This document shows, one piece after another, positions 24,980 to 33,246 of a stretch of DNA of 42,768 nucleotides; the stretch's first letter is position 1; each line of letters begins with the position of its first letter. The position numbers were made by a program, and so were the translations under genes. Origin of the DNA: Streptomyces afghaniensis 772 (GTDB lineage Bacteria > Actinomycetota > Actinomycetes > Streptomycetales > Streptomycetaceae); contig KE354159.1 in the NCBI GenBank assembly GCA_000415505.1, positions 1-42,768 on the forward strand, written 5' to 3'. The notes beneath the pieces are model-generated. The model was given only the letters and a program-made list of their open reading frames with translations, had not been told where the DNA came from and searched no databases.

Positions 24980-26094
24980 CCGATCACGCACAGCTCCACC
25001 AGCAGCTCCTCGACAGTTTGACGGCGACCGGCTGCCTGCGCACGGAGTCCTGGAAGCGCGCCGCCGCGGCAGTCCCCCGGCACGAATTCCTGCGCGGCGG
25101 TTTCTTCCGGCGCGCGATCGGCACGGACTTCACCGCGTGGGAGCCCGTACGGGAAGGCGACGCAGGCTGGCTGGAGGGCTGCTACGCGGACGAGACGCTG
25201 GTGACCCAGATCGCCGGCACGATCGTGCCGGAAGACATCCGCGGCCGGATCACACGCGAACCGACCAGCTCCAGCACATTGCCCTCTCTCGTGCTGCGCA
25301 TGCTGGAGGACCTCCAGGTCGAGGACGGGCACAAGGTGCTGGAGATCGGCACCGGTACCGGTTACTCGACCGCCGTGCTCTGCGCCCGGCTCGGCGCAGG
25401 GAACGTCACCTCGATCGAGTACGACCCGCACGTGGCGGCGCGGGCCCGGACAGCGCTCGGCCACCTCGGGACATACCCCACACTCGTCACCGGCGACGGC
25501 CTCCTCGGCCACGGCGCGGGGGCGCCGTACGACAGGATCATCGCCACATGCGGCGTACGCACCGTGCCCGAGGCATGGATCGAACAGACCCGGCCCGGTG
25601 GCCTGATCCTGGTGACCGTCGGCGGTTGGCTCGGCTCCTCGGAGCTCGCGCGCCTGACGGTCCACGAGGACGGTACGGCGTCCGGCCCGCTGCTGGGCGG
25701 CGGGGTGAACTTCATGCTCGCGCGGCCGGAGCTGCCGCCGCCGCTCGGCCTGCTCCCCAACCTCGACGAGGGCAAAGAGCGGGAGACCGTCACCGGGGCC
25801 GACATGCTGAACAACTGGACGAGCCGCTTCGTCGTGCAGCTCGCCGTACCTGGTGCCCAGCGCCTGAACCTGGAACGGGACGGGCACACCGAGGACGTGC
25901 TCGTCGAAACTGCGTCCGGCTCATGGGCCGCCGTATATGAGGACGGCGGTCAGTGGCTCGTCCGCCAAGGCGGGCCAGACTCTCTCTGGGACGCCGTGGA
26001 GGAGCTGTTCGGCCGGTGGCGCGCCGCCGGTGCACCACCGCTGGAGCAGTTCACCGTCCATGTCACCCCGGAGGGCCAGACGATCCGCTGGTGA
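24976..26094 (+). CDS. PIMT-like O-methyltransferase of the ATP-grasp RiPP system
   Basis: A 372-aa SAM enzyme, protein-L-isoaspartate methyltransferase-like over its first ~220 residues (VPRHEF at 34-39, SAM motif VLEIGTGTGYSTAVL at 121-135, DRIIATCGVRTVPEAW). It carries a ~150-aa C-terminal extension, the TIGR04188 arrangement. In fuscimiditide-type loci such an enzyme methylates a core Asp, which then cyclises to aspartimide. It starts with GTG 24976, overlapping the ligase stop (GTGA). The extension is beta-rich (HTEDVLVETASGSWAAVYED) and probably grips the crosslinked peptide. The role is inferred from family and order. Confidence 0.92.
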   Translation: MTDHAQLHQQLLDSLTATGCLRTESWKRAAAAVPRHEFLRGGFFRRAIGTDFTAWEPVREGDAGWLEGCYADETLVTQIAGTIVPEDIRGRITREPTSSSTLPSLVLRMLEDLQVEDGHKVLEIGTGTGYSTAVLCARLGAGNVTSIEYDPHVAARARTALGHLGTYPTLVTGDGLLGHGAGAPYDRIIATCGVRTVPEAWIEQTRPGGLILVTVGGWLGSSELARLTVHEDGTASGPLLGGGVNFMLARPELPPPLGLLPNLDEGKERETVTGADMLNNWTSRFVVQLAVPGAQRLNLERDGHTEDVLVETASGSWAAVYEDGGQWLVRQGGPDSLWDAVEELFGRWRAAGAPPLEQFTVHVTPEGQTIRW

Positions 26095-26116
26095 TCCGTC
26101 CTGCCGGTCCCGCCCT

Positions 26117-26482
26117 TCACCGGTCGGGCGCGACGAACTCGGGCTGGTCGAGCAGGCGCAGCCAGCTTCCGTCAGGCTGGCGCCGGACCACCTGCGCCCG
26201 GGCGCCGGCCCCGTCCTTCGGCGGGGTCGAGGTGAGGGCGATGTCGCCGCTGACCAGAGTCGGCAGCGGTTGTTCCGGCTCGAAGCGGGGGCGGCCCGCC
26301 AGCACCTTTTCCCACAGCACACGGATCGCCTCCCGGCCCACCGTCTGCTCGCCGGGCGGGTAGGCCAGCACCGCGTCCTCTTCGTAAAGCGCGGCGACCC
26401 CGGCCGCGTCACCGGCGTTGGAGCGCTCGACGAACAAGCGGGTGATGTCTTCGGGTCGCATGGCCTTCTCGTACTCCGGCAC
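26117..26482 (-). CDS. SnoaL-like/DUF4440 nuclear-transport-factor-2-fold protein
   Basis: A 121-aa single-domain NTF2-fold protein. The helix ITRLFVERSNAGDAAGVAAL, the strand YEEDAVLAYPPGEQTVGREA and the final WLRLLDQPEFVAP are typical of stand-alone SnoaL-like domains, which act as cyclases, isomerases or ligand-binding proteins. No catalytic pair is certain. It is divergent from the LysR gene with a 105-bp region between, so LysR may control it. The start ATG at 26482 lies in the usual domain position. Confidence 0.85.
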   Translation of the reverse strand: MPEYEKAMRPEDITRLFVERSNAGDAAGVAALYEEDAVLAYPPGEQTVGREAIRVLWEKVLAGRPRFEPEQPLPTLVSGDIALTSTPPKDGAGARAQVVRRQPDGSWLRLLDQPEFVAPDR

Positions 26483-26541
26483 GGGTACCTCCTGACGTCG
26501 GGCTTCGGTGCTTCGGTGCTTCCAGCCTGGTCGGCCGCCGA

Positions 26542-26569
26542 CCAGAAGTCCAACAGATGGTTCTTCTGG
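26542..26569. promoter_or_regulatory. Inverted repeat between SnoaL-like and LysR genes
   Basis: CCAGAAG (26542-26548) and CTTCTGG (26563-26569) form 7-bp arms separated by 14 bp, 18 bp before the LysR ATG. LysR proteins often bind such interrupted repeats in the shared divergent region, so this is a candidate operator. Confidence 0.5.
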
Positions 26570-26587
26570 AAACTAGAATTGCCAGTC

Positions 26588-27478
26588 ATGGAAATGAGGC
26601 AGCTGGAGTACTTCGTCGCAGTCGCCGAAGAGCGGAACTTCACGCGAGCGGCCGAGCGCGTGCACATCAGCCAGTCCGGTGTCAGCGCTCAGATCCGCCG
26701 GCTGGAACGCGAACTCGGCGCCGAGCTGTTCCACCGGTCGGCGCGCACCGCCACCCTCACTGTCGCGGGCAAGGCCGCGCTCGAACACGCCCGCGCCGCG
26801 CTCGCCGCAGCCGAAGCGGTCGGCCAGGCGGTGGGTGAGGTCACCGACCTGATCCGGGGCCGGCTCACGGTCGGGATGGTCATCGGCTGCACCGTCACGC
26901 CGCTGTTCGACGCCCTCGCCGCCTTCCACCGGGCCCATCCGGGTGTGGAGATCTCCCTGCTGGAGGACAACTCCGACCGGCTCGTCGAGGGCGTACGCGC
27001 CGGCACCATCGACCTGGCTCTCATCGGGACGGCGACCGCCACCCCGGACGGGCTGAACGCGCTGACCATCATCAGCGAGCGGCTCGTCACCGCGGTTCCG
27101 GCCGGGCACCCCTTGGCGGAACAGCGGCGGGTCACTCTGCGCGACCTGACCGCCCACCCCCTCGTGTGCATGCCTCCCGGTACGGGACTGCGCGCGGTGT
27201 TCGACCATGCCTGCGCCGCGCAGAGCCTCCAACCCGCGATCGCACTGCAGGCCAGCTCCGCGGATGCCATTGCCGACCTCGCCGCCCGCGGGCTCGGCGT
27301 CGCCGTCCTCAGCGAGTCGATGGCCGCGAACCACCGCGACCGGCTCACCGCCCGCACCATCGACGACGTCGAGACGTCAGCGTTGCTCGCCCTGGTCTGG
27401 AAGAGCCCGCACAGCCCCGCCCTGCGTGAGTTGCTCCTGCACAGCCGCCAGGCATTCACGGAGCCCGACCCCACGTAA
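26588..27478 (+). CDS. LysR-family transcriptional regulator
   Basis: A 296-aa LysR protein. The winged HTH is at residues 1-60 (MRQLEYFVAVAEERNFTRAA, HISQSGVSAQIRRLERELGA), and the C-terminal effector domain begins about 90 (RGRLTVGMVIGCTVTPLFDA). Effector-domain signatures include LPTSPLFDALAAF-like helices and LAARGLGVAVLSESMA near the end. It probably controls the divergent SnoaL-like gene or the MFS transporter, and its ligand is unknown. The start is ATG 26588; ATG 26594, two codons later, is also possible. Confidence 0.9.
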   Translation: MEMRQLEYFVAVAEERNFTRAAERVHISQSGVSAQIRRLERELGAELFHRSARTATLTVAGKAALEHARAALAAAEAVGQAVGEVTDLIRGRLTVGMVIGCTVTPLFDALAAFHRAHPGVEISLLEDNSDRLVEGVRAGTIDLALIGTATATPDGLNALTIISERLVTAVPAGHPLAEQRRVTLRDLTAHPLVCMPPGTGLRAVFDHACAAQSLQPAIALQASSADAIADLAARGLGVAVLSESMAANHRDRLTARTIDDVETSALLALVWKSPHSPALRELLLHSRQAFTEPDPT

Positions 27479-27499
27479 GCGAGGCTCGAGAGCCCGCTC

Positions 27500-28816
27500 T
27501 CAGGCCATGGCCTCCACCCCCGCCCCCCGCCGCCGGATCACCAACGCCATCAACGCCGCCACCGCACACAACGCCCCCGACGCGTACCAGACCACGTCGT
27601 ACGACCCGAACGTGTCGCGGGCGACGCCGCCGAGGAAGGCGACCAGGGCCGCGCCGACCTGGTGGGAGGCGAGGACCCAGCCGAAGACGATCGCGCTGTC
27701 CTCGCCGTACTGCTCGCGGCACAGGGCGAGGGTGGGCGGGACGGTGGCGACCCAGTCGAGGCCGTAGAAGACGATGAAGAAGATCATCGGGGGCTGGACG
27801 CTGGGTGTGACCAGGAGCAGGGGCAGGAAGAGGAGGGAGACGCCCCGCAGGGAGTAGTAGACGGCGAGCAGGCGCCGGGCTTCGAAGCGGTCGGTGAACC
27901 AGCCGGAGGCGATCGTGCCGACGACGTCGAAGACACCGATGACCGCGAGCAGCGAGGCGGCGGTCGTCAGGGGCATGCCGTGGTCGTGGGCGGCGGGCAC
28001 GAAGTGGGTCTGGATCAGGCCGTTCGTCGAGGCGCCGCAGATCGCGAAGGTGCCGGCGAGCAGCCAGAACGGGCCGGTGCGCGCGGCCGAGAACAGGACG
28101 GTCACGGCCCGGCGGGCGGCGCCCGGGACCGGTGCGGGCTTCGGCACGAACTCGGTCGCGCCGTACGGCTTCTGGCCCACGTCCGCGGGGTGGTCGCGCA
28201 GCAGGAGCCAGACGAACGGGACGACCGCGAGGGCGGCGAGCGCGACCGTCACGGCCGCCGGGCGCCAGTCGTGCCGCTCGACGATCCAGGACAGCAGGGG
28301 CAGGAAGATCAGCTGTCCGGAGGCGGACGCGGCGGTGAGGATGCCGCTGACCAGGCCGCGCCGCTCGGTGAACCAGCGGTTGGTGACGGTCGCCGCGAAG
28401 GCCAGCGCCATGGAGCCGGAGCCCAGGCCGACCAGCAGGCCCCAGCACAGCATCAGTTGCCAGGCCGCCGTCATCCACACCGTGAGACCCGAGCCGAGCG
28501 CGATGACCGTCAGGGCGACCGCGACGACCCGGCGGATGCCGAAGCGGTCCATCAGGGCCGCCGCGAACGGCGCCGTCAGACCGTACAGCGCGAGATTGAC
28601 CGAGACGGCGGCGCCGATGGTGCCGCGCGACCAGTCGAACTCGTCGTGCAAGGGATCGATGAGCAGGCCCGGCACGGAACGGAAGGCGGCCGCGCCGATG
28701 ATGGTCACGAAGGTGACGGCGGCGACGAACCAGGCCCGGTGCACACGGATACGGCTGCCGCGGCCCGGCTTCGGCGGCTGCCGTGCGACTGCTGCGGCTT
28801 CGCTTGTCTGGGTCAC
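27500..28816 (-). CDS. MFS transporter (oxalate:formate/monocarboxylate antiporter-like)
   Basis: A 438-aa membrane carrier with about 12 transmembrane helices. The first half has FVAAVTFVTIIGAAAFRSVP and the loop-2-3 motif region AALMDRFGIRRVVAVALTVI. The mid-protein TASGWFTDRFEARRLLAVYY-like loop repeats this in the second half (ASGWFTDRFEARRLLAVYYS). Such proteins exchange small organic acids. GTG at 28816 is preferred because GGAAG precedes it. An ATG at 28849 would add 11 residues. It is divergent from a GlxA-type regulator 72 bp away, which probably controls it. Confidence 0.87.
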   Translation of the reverse strand: MTQTSEAAAVARQPPKPGRGSRIRVHRAWFVAAVTFVTIIGAAAFRSVPGLLIDPLHDEFDWSRGTIGAAVSVNLALYGLTAPFAAALMDRFGIRRVVAVALTVIALGSGLTVWMTAAWQLMLCWGLLVGLGSGSMALAFAATVTNRWFTERRGLVSGILTAASASGQLIFLPLLSWIVERHDWRPAAVTVALAALAVVPFVWLLLRDHPADVGQKPYGATEFVPKPAPVPGAARRAVTVLFSAARTGPFWLLAGTFAICGASTNGLIQTHFVPAAHDHGMPLTTAASLLAVIGVFDVVGTIASGWFTDRFEARRLLAVYYSLRGVSLLFLPLLLVTPSVQPPMIFFIVFYGLDWVATVPPTLALCREQYGEDSAIVFGWVLASHQVGAALVAFLGGVARDTFGSYDVVWYASGALCAVAALMALVIRRRGAGVEAMA

Positions 28817-28887
28817 GACATAGAGCTTCCGGCCTGCGACAGGCTCCATCGAGTGGCCCGGAGGACATCATTCGCTAGGATCGGGCC

Positions 28888-29922
28888 ATGACATCGGCCA
28901 CCCCGTCCCACCCCGACCCGGCCGCCGGCTTCCGTCCCCACCGCGTGGTCGTCCTCGCCCTCGACGGGCTGCTCCCCTTCGAACTGGGCATCCCGCACCG
29001 CATCTTCGGCCGCCCCAAGGACGCCCTGGGACGGCGCCTGTACGAGGTCGTGACCTGCTCGGTCCGGCCGCCGGGCCCGGTCGAGACGGACGCCGACTTC
29101 GCCATCCACGTCGCGCACGGCCCCGAGGCGCTGGCCGAGGCCGACACGGTGGTCGTCCCGGCGTCGTACGAACTCGGCCCGGTCTACGACGAGGGTGTGC
29201 TGACCGACGAACTGGTTGCGGCCCTCGCCCGCCTCCGGCCCGGCACCCGGCTGGCCTCCATCTGCACCGGCGTCTACGTCCTCGCCGCCGCCGGTCTCCT
29301 CGACGGCCGCCCCGCCACCACCCACTGGGCCGACGCCGCGCGCCTCCAGCGGCTCTTCCCCAGGGTCGAGGTCGACCCGGACGTGCTGTTCATCGACGAC
29401 GGCGACGTGCTGACCTCCGCGGGCGTCGCGGCCGGCATCGACCTGTGCCTGCACATGGTCCGCCGGGACCACGGCGCCGCCGTCGCCAACGACGTGGCCC
29501 GCCGTACGGTCGTACCGCCGCACCGCGACGGCGGTCAGGCGCAGTACATCGAGCGGCCGGTGCCCGATCCGCAGCAGGCCTCCACCACCACCGCCCGCGC
29601 CTGGGCCCTGGGCCGTCTCCACGAGCCGATCCAGCTGCGCGACATGGCCGCCCAGGAGGCCATGTCGGTCCGCACGTTCACCCGCCGCTTCCGCGAGGAG
29701 ACCGGCGTCAGCCCCGGCCAGTGGCTCACCCAGCAGCGCGTGGAACGGGCCCGGCACCTGCTGGAGACCACCGACCGGTCCGTCGACCAGGTGGCCCGCG
29801 ACGCGGGCTTCGGTACGGCCCAGTCGATGCGCCAGCACCTCCAGGCGGCGCTCGGTGTCACGCCCACGGCCTACCGTCGGACCTTCCGGACCGCCAGGGA
29901 CAAGGGGGCCGTCAGAACGTGA
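28888..29922 (+). CDS. GlxA-type AraC regulator (DJ-1/PfpI-like sensor plus AraC HTH)
   Basis: A 344-aa regulator. Residues 18-190 are a DJ-1/PfpI class I amidotransferase-like domain (VVVLALDGLLPFELGIPHRI) with the nucleophile-elbow Cys C126 in LASICTGVYVLAAAG. Residues ~230-335 are the AraC DNA-binding domain with two HTH motifs (IQLRDMAAQEAMSVRTFTRR and SVDQVARDAGFGTAQSMRQH). It likely senses a small metabolite and activates neighbouring genes, most simply the divergent MFS transporter. Its 3' end overlaps the convergent alcohol dehydrogenase by 11 bp. Confidence 0.9.
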   Translation: MTSATPSHPDPAAGFRPHRVVVLALDGLLPFELGIPHRIFGRPKDALGRRLYEVVTCSVRPPGPVETDADFAIHVAHGPEALAEADTVVVPASYELGPVYDEGVLTDELVAALARLRPGTRLASICTGVYVLAAAGLLDGRPATTHWADAARLQRLFPRVEVDPDVLFIDDGDVLTSAGVAAGIDLCLHMVRRDHGAAVANDVARRTVVPPHRDGGQAQYIERPVPDPQQASTTTARAWALGRLHEPIQLRDMAAQEAMSVRTFTRRFREETGVSPGQWLTQQRVERARHLLETTDRSVDQVARDAGFGTAQSMRQHLQAALGVTPTAYRRTFRTARDKGAVRT

Positions 29923-30961
29923 GCACCCCGCGCGCCACCCGCCCCGCCTCCGCGTCCGCCGCCGCCTTCTCGAAGTCCTCGACCGGGTAGGTCCGGGTGA
30001 CGAGTTCGTCGAGCAGCAGCCGGCCCTGGCGGTACAGCTCGGCGTACAGGGCGATGTCCCGCTGGGGGCGGGAGGAGCCGTAGCGGCAGCCCAGGATGGA
30101 CTTGTCGAGGTACATCGACGAGACGCGGAAGGACGCCTCGGCCGTGGCCGGCGGCACCCCGAGGAGGACCGCCTGGCCGTGCCGGTCCAGTGCGTCGATC
30201 GCCTGGCGGATCAGCTCCACCCGGCCGACGCACTCGAAGGCGTGGTCCGCGCCCGTGGGCAGGATGTCCCGCACGCCCTCCGTCGAGGTGAGGAAGTCCG
30301 TAGCGCCGAAGCGGCGTGCCACCTCCTCCTTCGCCGGGTTGGCGTCGACGGCCACGATCCGCAGGGCGCCCGCGAGCCGCGCCCCCTGCAGCACGTTCAG
30401 GCCGATGCCGCCCGTCCCGATCACCAGGACACTGTCGCCGCGGTCCACCCGCGCCCGGTTCAGCACGGCGCCCACCCCCGTCAGCACCCCGCACCCGATG
30501 AGCGCCGCCGACGCCATGGGGACGTCCTCGGGGATCCGGACCGCCTGTACGGCCTTCACGACCGTGCGCTCCGCGAACGCCGAGTTCGCGGCGAACTGGT
30601 GGACCGGCAGACCGGCGTGACGGAACGGCCGGCCCGGACGGCCGATCGCCTGCCGGCACATCGTCGGGCGCCCCCGGTCGCACTCCGCGCACGTACCGCA
30701 GTTCGCGAGCGTGGACAGGGCCACATGGTCACCGGGCTCCACATGTGTGACGCCACCACCCACCGCCTCCACGACCCCGGCACCCTCATGGCCCAGCACC
30801 ACAGGAACCGGGAACGGTATGGTCCCGTCCACCACCGACAGATCGCTGTGACACAGCCCCGCCGCCGAGATCGCGACCCGCACCTCACCCGGCCCCGGCT
30901 CCCGTACCTCCAGATCCGTGACGACCCGGACCTGCTTCCCGTCGAAGATCACGCCTCGCAT
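29912..30961 (-). CDS. Zinc-dependent alcohol dehydrogenase (MDR family)
   Basis: A 349-aa medium-chain dehydrogenase that oxidises an alcohol to an aldehyde or ketone with NAD(P)+ or an NDMA-like/mycothiol system. The catalytic zinc residues include C38 in GLCHSDL and H60-E61 in LGHEGAG. The structural zinc is held by CGTCAECDRGRPTMC, and the nucleotide fold reads VLVIGTGGIGLNVLQGARLA. The start ATG at 30961 overlaps the stop of the acyl-CoA dehydrogenase upstream (ATGA), so they form an operon and probably act in succession, the dehydrogenase product after hydration being oxidised here. This is inference from order. Confidence 0.9.
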   Translation of the reverse strand: MRGVIFDGKQVRVVTDLEVREPGPGEVRVAISAAGLCHSDLSVVDGTIPFPVPVVLGHEGAGVVEAVGGGVTHVEPGDHVALSTLANCGTCAECDRGRPTMCRQAIGRPGRPFRHAGLPVHQFAANSAFAERTVVKAVQAVRIPEDVPMASAALIGCGVLTGVGAVLNRARVDRGDSVLVIGTGGIGLNVLQGARLAGALRIVAVDANPAKEEVARRFGATDFLTSTEGVRDILPTGADHAFECVGRVELIRQAIDALDRHGQAVLLGVPPATAEASFRVSSMYLDKSILGCRYGSSRPQRDIALYAELYRQGRLLLDELVTRTYPVEDFEKAAADAEAGRVARGVLTF

Positions 30962-32109
30962 CACGCGGCTCCTTTGGGCTCCCTGGGCAGGCCGAGCACC
31001 CGCTCGGCGATGATCGTGCGCTGGATCTGGTCCGAGCCGCCGTAGATCGTGTCGGCCCGGGAGAAGAGGAAGAGGTGCTGCGCCGCGTCCAGTTCGTACG
31101 GCGACGCCACCGACCAGTCCGCCGGACCGGTGCTCGCCGCGGCGCCCCGCACCAGCACCGCCAGCTCCCCGAGCCGCTGGTGCCAGCCGGCCCACAGCAG
31201 CTTGGCCACGCTCGGGGCACCCGCATCGCCCGAACCGCCCAGGGTGCGCAGGGCGTTCCAGCGCATGGTGCGCAGCTCGGCCCACTGCCGTACGAGCCGT
31301 TCCCGTACGACGGGATCCGCCGCCGCGCCCGACTCCACGGCCGCCCGCACCACGCTGCCCAGCTCCTCGGCGAAGCCGATCTGCTGCGCCAGCGTGGACA
31401 CGCCCCGCTCGAAACCGAGAAGACTCATGGCGACGCGCCAGCCGTTGCCCGCACCGCCGACGACTTGCTCCGCGCGCGCCCCGTCGAAGAAGACCTCGTT
31501 GAAGTCGCTGGTCCCCGTCAGCTGCCGGATGGGGCGGACCTCGATCCGGCCCGGCTGGTCCATGGGGACGAGGAGGAAGGTCAGTCCGTGGTGCCGCTGC
31601 GAGCCGGGCTCGGTGCGGGCGAGCACGAAGCACCAGTCCGCCTCGTGCGCGAGTGACGTCCAGATCTTCTGCCCCGTGACGCGGTAGGTACGGCCGTCCG
31701 CCTCGCGCACGGCCGCGGTACGGACACCGGCCAGGTCCGAGCCGGCGCCGGGTTCGCTGTAGCCCTGGCACCAGAGTTCCTCACCGGCGGCGATGGGCGG
31801 CAGGAAGCGGGACTTCTGCTCCTCGGTGCCGTGTGCGAGGAGCGTGGGGGCCAGGAGGTTCTCGCCGATGTGCCCGGAACGCGGGAGCGCGCCCGACCGC
31901 GCGTACTCCTCGGCCCAGACGACCTGTTGGGTGAGCGTGGCGGTGCGATTGCCGTACCCGCCCGCACCCCACCCGATCCCGATCCAGCCGGCTGCCCCGA
32001 GGGTGCGCTCCCAGGAGCGTCGGTCGCTCGCCCCCTCGGCGTGTGCGGCGAGCCAGTCCCTGGCCTCGCCCCGAAAGTCCTCGTCTTCACGCGCGAACTC
32101 GAAATCCAC
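30961..32109 (-). CDS. Acyl-CoA dehydrogenase (canonical catalytic subunit type)
   Basis: A 382-aa FAD enzyme. The N-terminus EFAREDEDFRGEARDWLAAH, the FAD-contact segment EELWCQGYSEPGAGSDLAGV, TGQKIWTSLAHEADWCFVLA, and the C-terminal IYGGSDQIQRTIIAERVLGL are complete. The last motif is the standard active-site ending absent from the GIGFTWE-type subunits. It may dimerise with itself or pair with the dehydrogenase at 3081. It is translationally coupled to the alcohol dehydrogenase and lies downstream of the SDR gene, separated by a Streptomyces repeat. Confidence 0.92.
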   Translation of the reverse strand: MDFEFAREDEDFRGEARDWLAAHAEGASDRRSWERTLGAAGWIGIGWGAGGYGNRTATLTQQVVWAEEYARSGALPRSGHIGENLLAPTLLAHGTEEQKSRFLPPIAAGEELWCQGYSEPGAGSDLAGVRTAAVREADGRTYRVTGQKIWTSLAHEADWCFVLARTEPGSQRHHGLTFLLVPMDQPGRIEVRPIRQLTGTSDFNEVFFDGARAEQVVGGAGNGWRVAMSLLGFERGVSTLAQQIGFAEELGSVVRAAVESGAAADPVVRERLVRQWAELRTMRWNALRTLGGSGDAGAPSVAKLLWAGWHQRLGELAVLVRGAAASTGPADWSVASPYELDAAQHLFLFSRADTIYGGSDQIQRTIIAERVLGLPREPKGAA

Positions 32110-32147
32110 GGTTGCCGCCTTGGTTCGATGACTGGGCTTGAGATGAG

Positions 32148-32220
32148 GCCCCTAAGGGGCGCGGGGAACTGCGCGACAAGCCCCCACGCACCTGCAGCCG
32201 CCGTACAACCGCCACCCCCC
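32148..32220. repeat. Common Streptomyces intergenic palindromic repeat
   Basis: GCCCCT-A-AGGGGC (32148-32160) is followed by GGCGCGGGGAACTGCG, CGACAAGCCCCCACGC and a C-rich tail. I recognise this composite as an abundant Streptomyces intergenic element. It forms a hairpin and lies between the SDR stop and the acyl-CoA dehydrogenase start, where it could terminate part of the transcription from the SDR promoter. Confidence 0.75.
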
Positions 32221-32223
32221 GAG

Positions 32224-33141
32224 CTACTGGGCGTTCGGCCGCTCCCCTTCCCGCGCCGCCCGCTCCATCTCCCGCACCCGTTCCAGCATCGGCATCGGAT
32301 CCACCCCCACCGACCCCGGCAACGCCTCCGCGATCCGCTCCGGCGTCCACGCACCGCCCTCGGCGTACACGGCCCGCAACTCCTTCGGCTGCGCCCACAC
32401 CGCGATCTTCGCCCCGGCGGCGGTATACACCTGCCCCGTGATCCCCTGTCGACAGGCCTCGTCGGACAGCAGATACACCACCAGCGCGGCGACATCCTCC
32501 GGCTCCCCGATCTCCGCCAGTTCCATCGGCACACCCGCCGACATCCGTGTACGCGCGACCGGCGCCACCGCGTTCGCGGTCACCCCGTACTTGTGCAGCC
32601 CCAGCGCGGCGCTCCGCACGAGCGAGATGATCCCGCCCTTGGCCGCGCTGTAGTTGGCCTGCGACACCGACCCCTGGTGGTTGCCGCTGGTGAAGCCGAT
32701 CAGCGTGCCGGCGCGCTGCCCCCGCATCACCGCCGAGGCGGCCCGGAACACGGTGAACGTGCCCTTCAGATGTGTCGCGACGACCGGGTCCCACTCCTCC
32801 TCGGTCATGTTGAACAGCATCCGCTCCCGGAGGATCCCGGCCACGCAGACCACCCCGTCGAGCCGTCCGTACGACGACAGCGCCACGTCGACGACCCGCT
32901 GCCCGCCCGCCATCGTGGAGATGTCGTCGGCGACGGCGACCGCGTCCCCGCCCGCCGCCTCGATCTCCTTGACCACGGCCTCGGCGACCGCACTGGTCGG
33001 GGAGGCGCCGTCGACCGCCACGCCGTAGTCGTTGACGACGACCTTCGCTCCCTCGGCCGCCGCCGCGAGCGCGACCGCCCGGCCGATGCCCCGGCCGGCG
33101 CCGGTGACGGCGACGACCTTGCCTGCCAAGAAGTTCCCCAC
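32224..33141 (-). CDS. Short-chain dehydrogenase/reductase (SDR)
   Basis: A 305-aa NAD(P)-dependent oxidoreductase, likely acting on a beta-hydroxyacyl-CoA or steroid-like ketone. The cofactor motif TGAGRGIG is at 14-21, the catalytic YSAAK follows QAN near 170, and the catalytic Ser is in IGFTSGNHQG. A ~45-aa C-terminal tail (ALPGSVGVDPMPMLERVREM) goes beyond the usual 250-aa core, as in actinobacterial MFE-2/HSD17B4-like enzymes. GTG at 33141 is chosen because FLAGKVVAVTGAG begins there. It shares its divergent promoter, with two palindromes, with the cyclase gene. Confidence 0.9.
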   Translation of the reverse strand: MGNFLAGKVVAVTGAGRGIGRAVALAAAAEGAKVVVNDYGVAVDGASPTSAVAEAVVKEIEAAGGDAVAVADDISTMAGGQRVVDVALSSYGRLDGVVCVAGILRERMLFNMTEEEWDPVVATHLKGTFTVFRAASAVMRGQRAGTLIGFTSGNHQGSVSQANYSAAKGGIISLVRSAALGLHKYGVTANAVAPVARTRMSAGVPMELAEIGEPEDVAALVVYLLSDEACRQGITGQVYTAAGAKIAVWAQPKELRAVYAEGGAWTPERIAEALPGSVGVDPMPMLERVREMERAAREGERPNAQ

Positions 33142-33167
33142 GCCCGGCCCCTTCCCGTCCCACGGTT

Positions 33168-33184
33168 TCTGACGGACCGTTAGG
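33168..33184. promoter_or_regulatory. Regulon palindrome, site 7 (SDR side)
   Basis: TCTGACG-GAC-CGTTAGG, 26 bp before the SDR GTG start. Its left arm is perfect; the right arm has two changes. Confidence 0.68.
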
Positions 33185-33200
33185 TTTCGCGGACTCCAGA

Positions 33201-33217
33201 TTCTACGACCCGTCAGA
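33201..33217. promoter_or_regulatory. Regulon palindrome, site 8 (cyclase side)
   Basis: TTCTACG-ACC-CGTCAGA. The right arm is perfect and the left arm degenerate (4 of 7). It lies 29 bp before the cyclase ATG and 33 bp from site 7, so the pair probably works together. Confidence 0.55.
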
Positions 33218-33246
33218 TACGGGAACACAAGCCCCGAGGAGGACTC

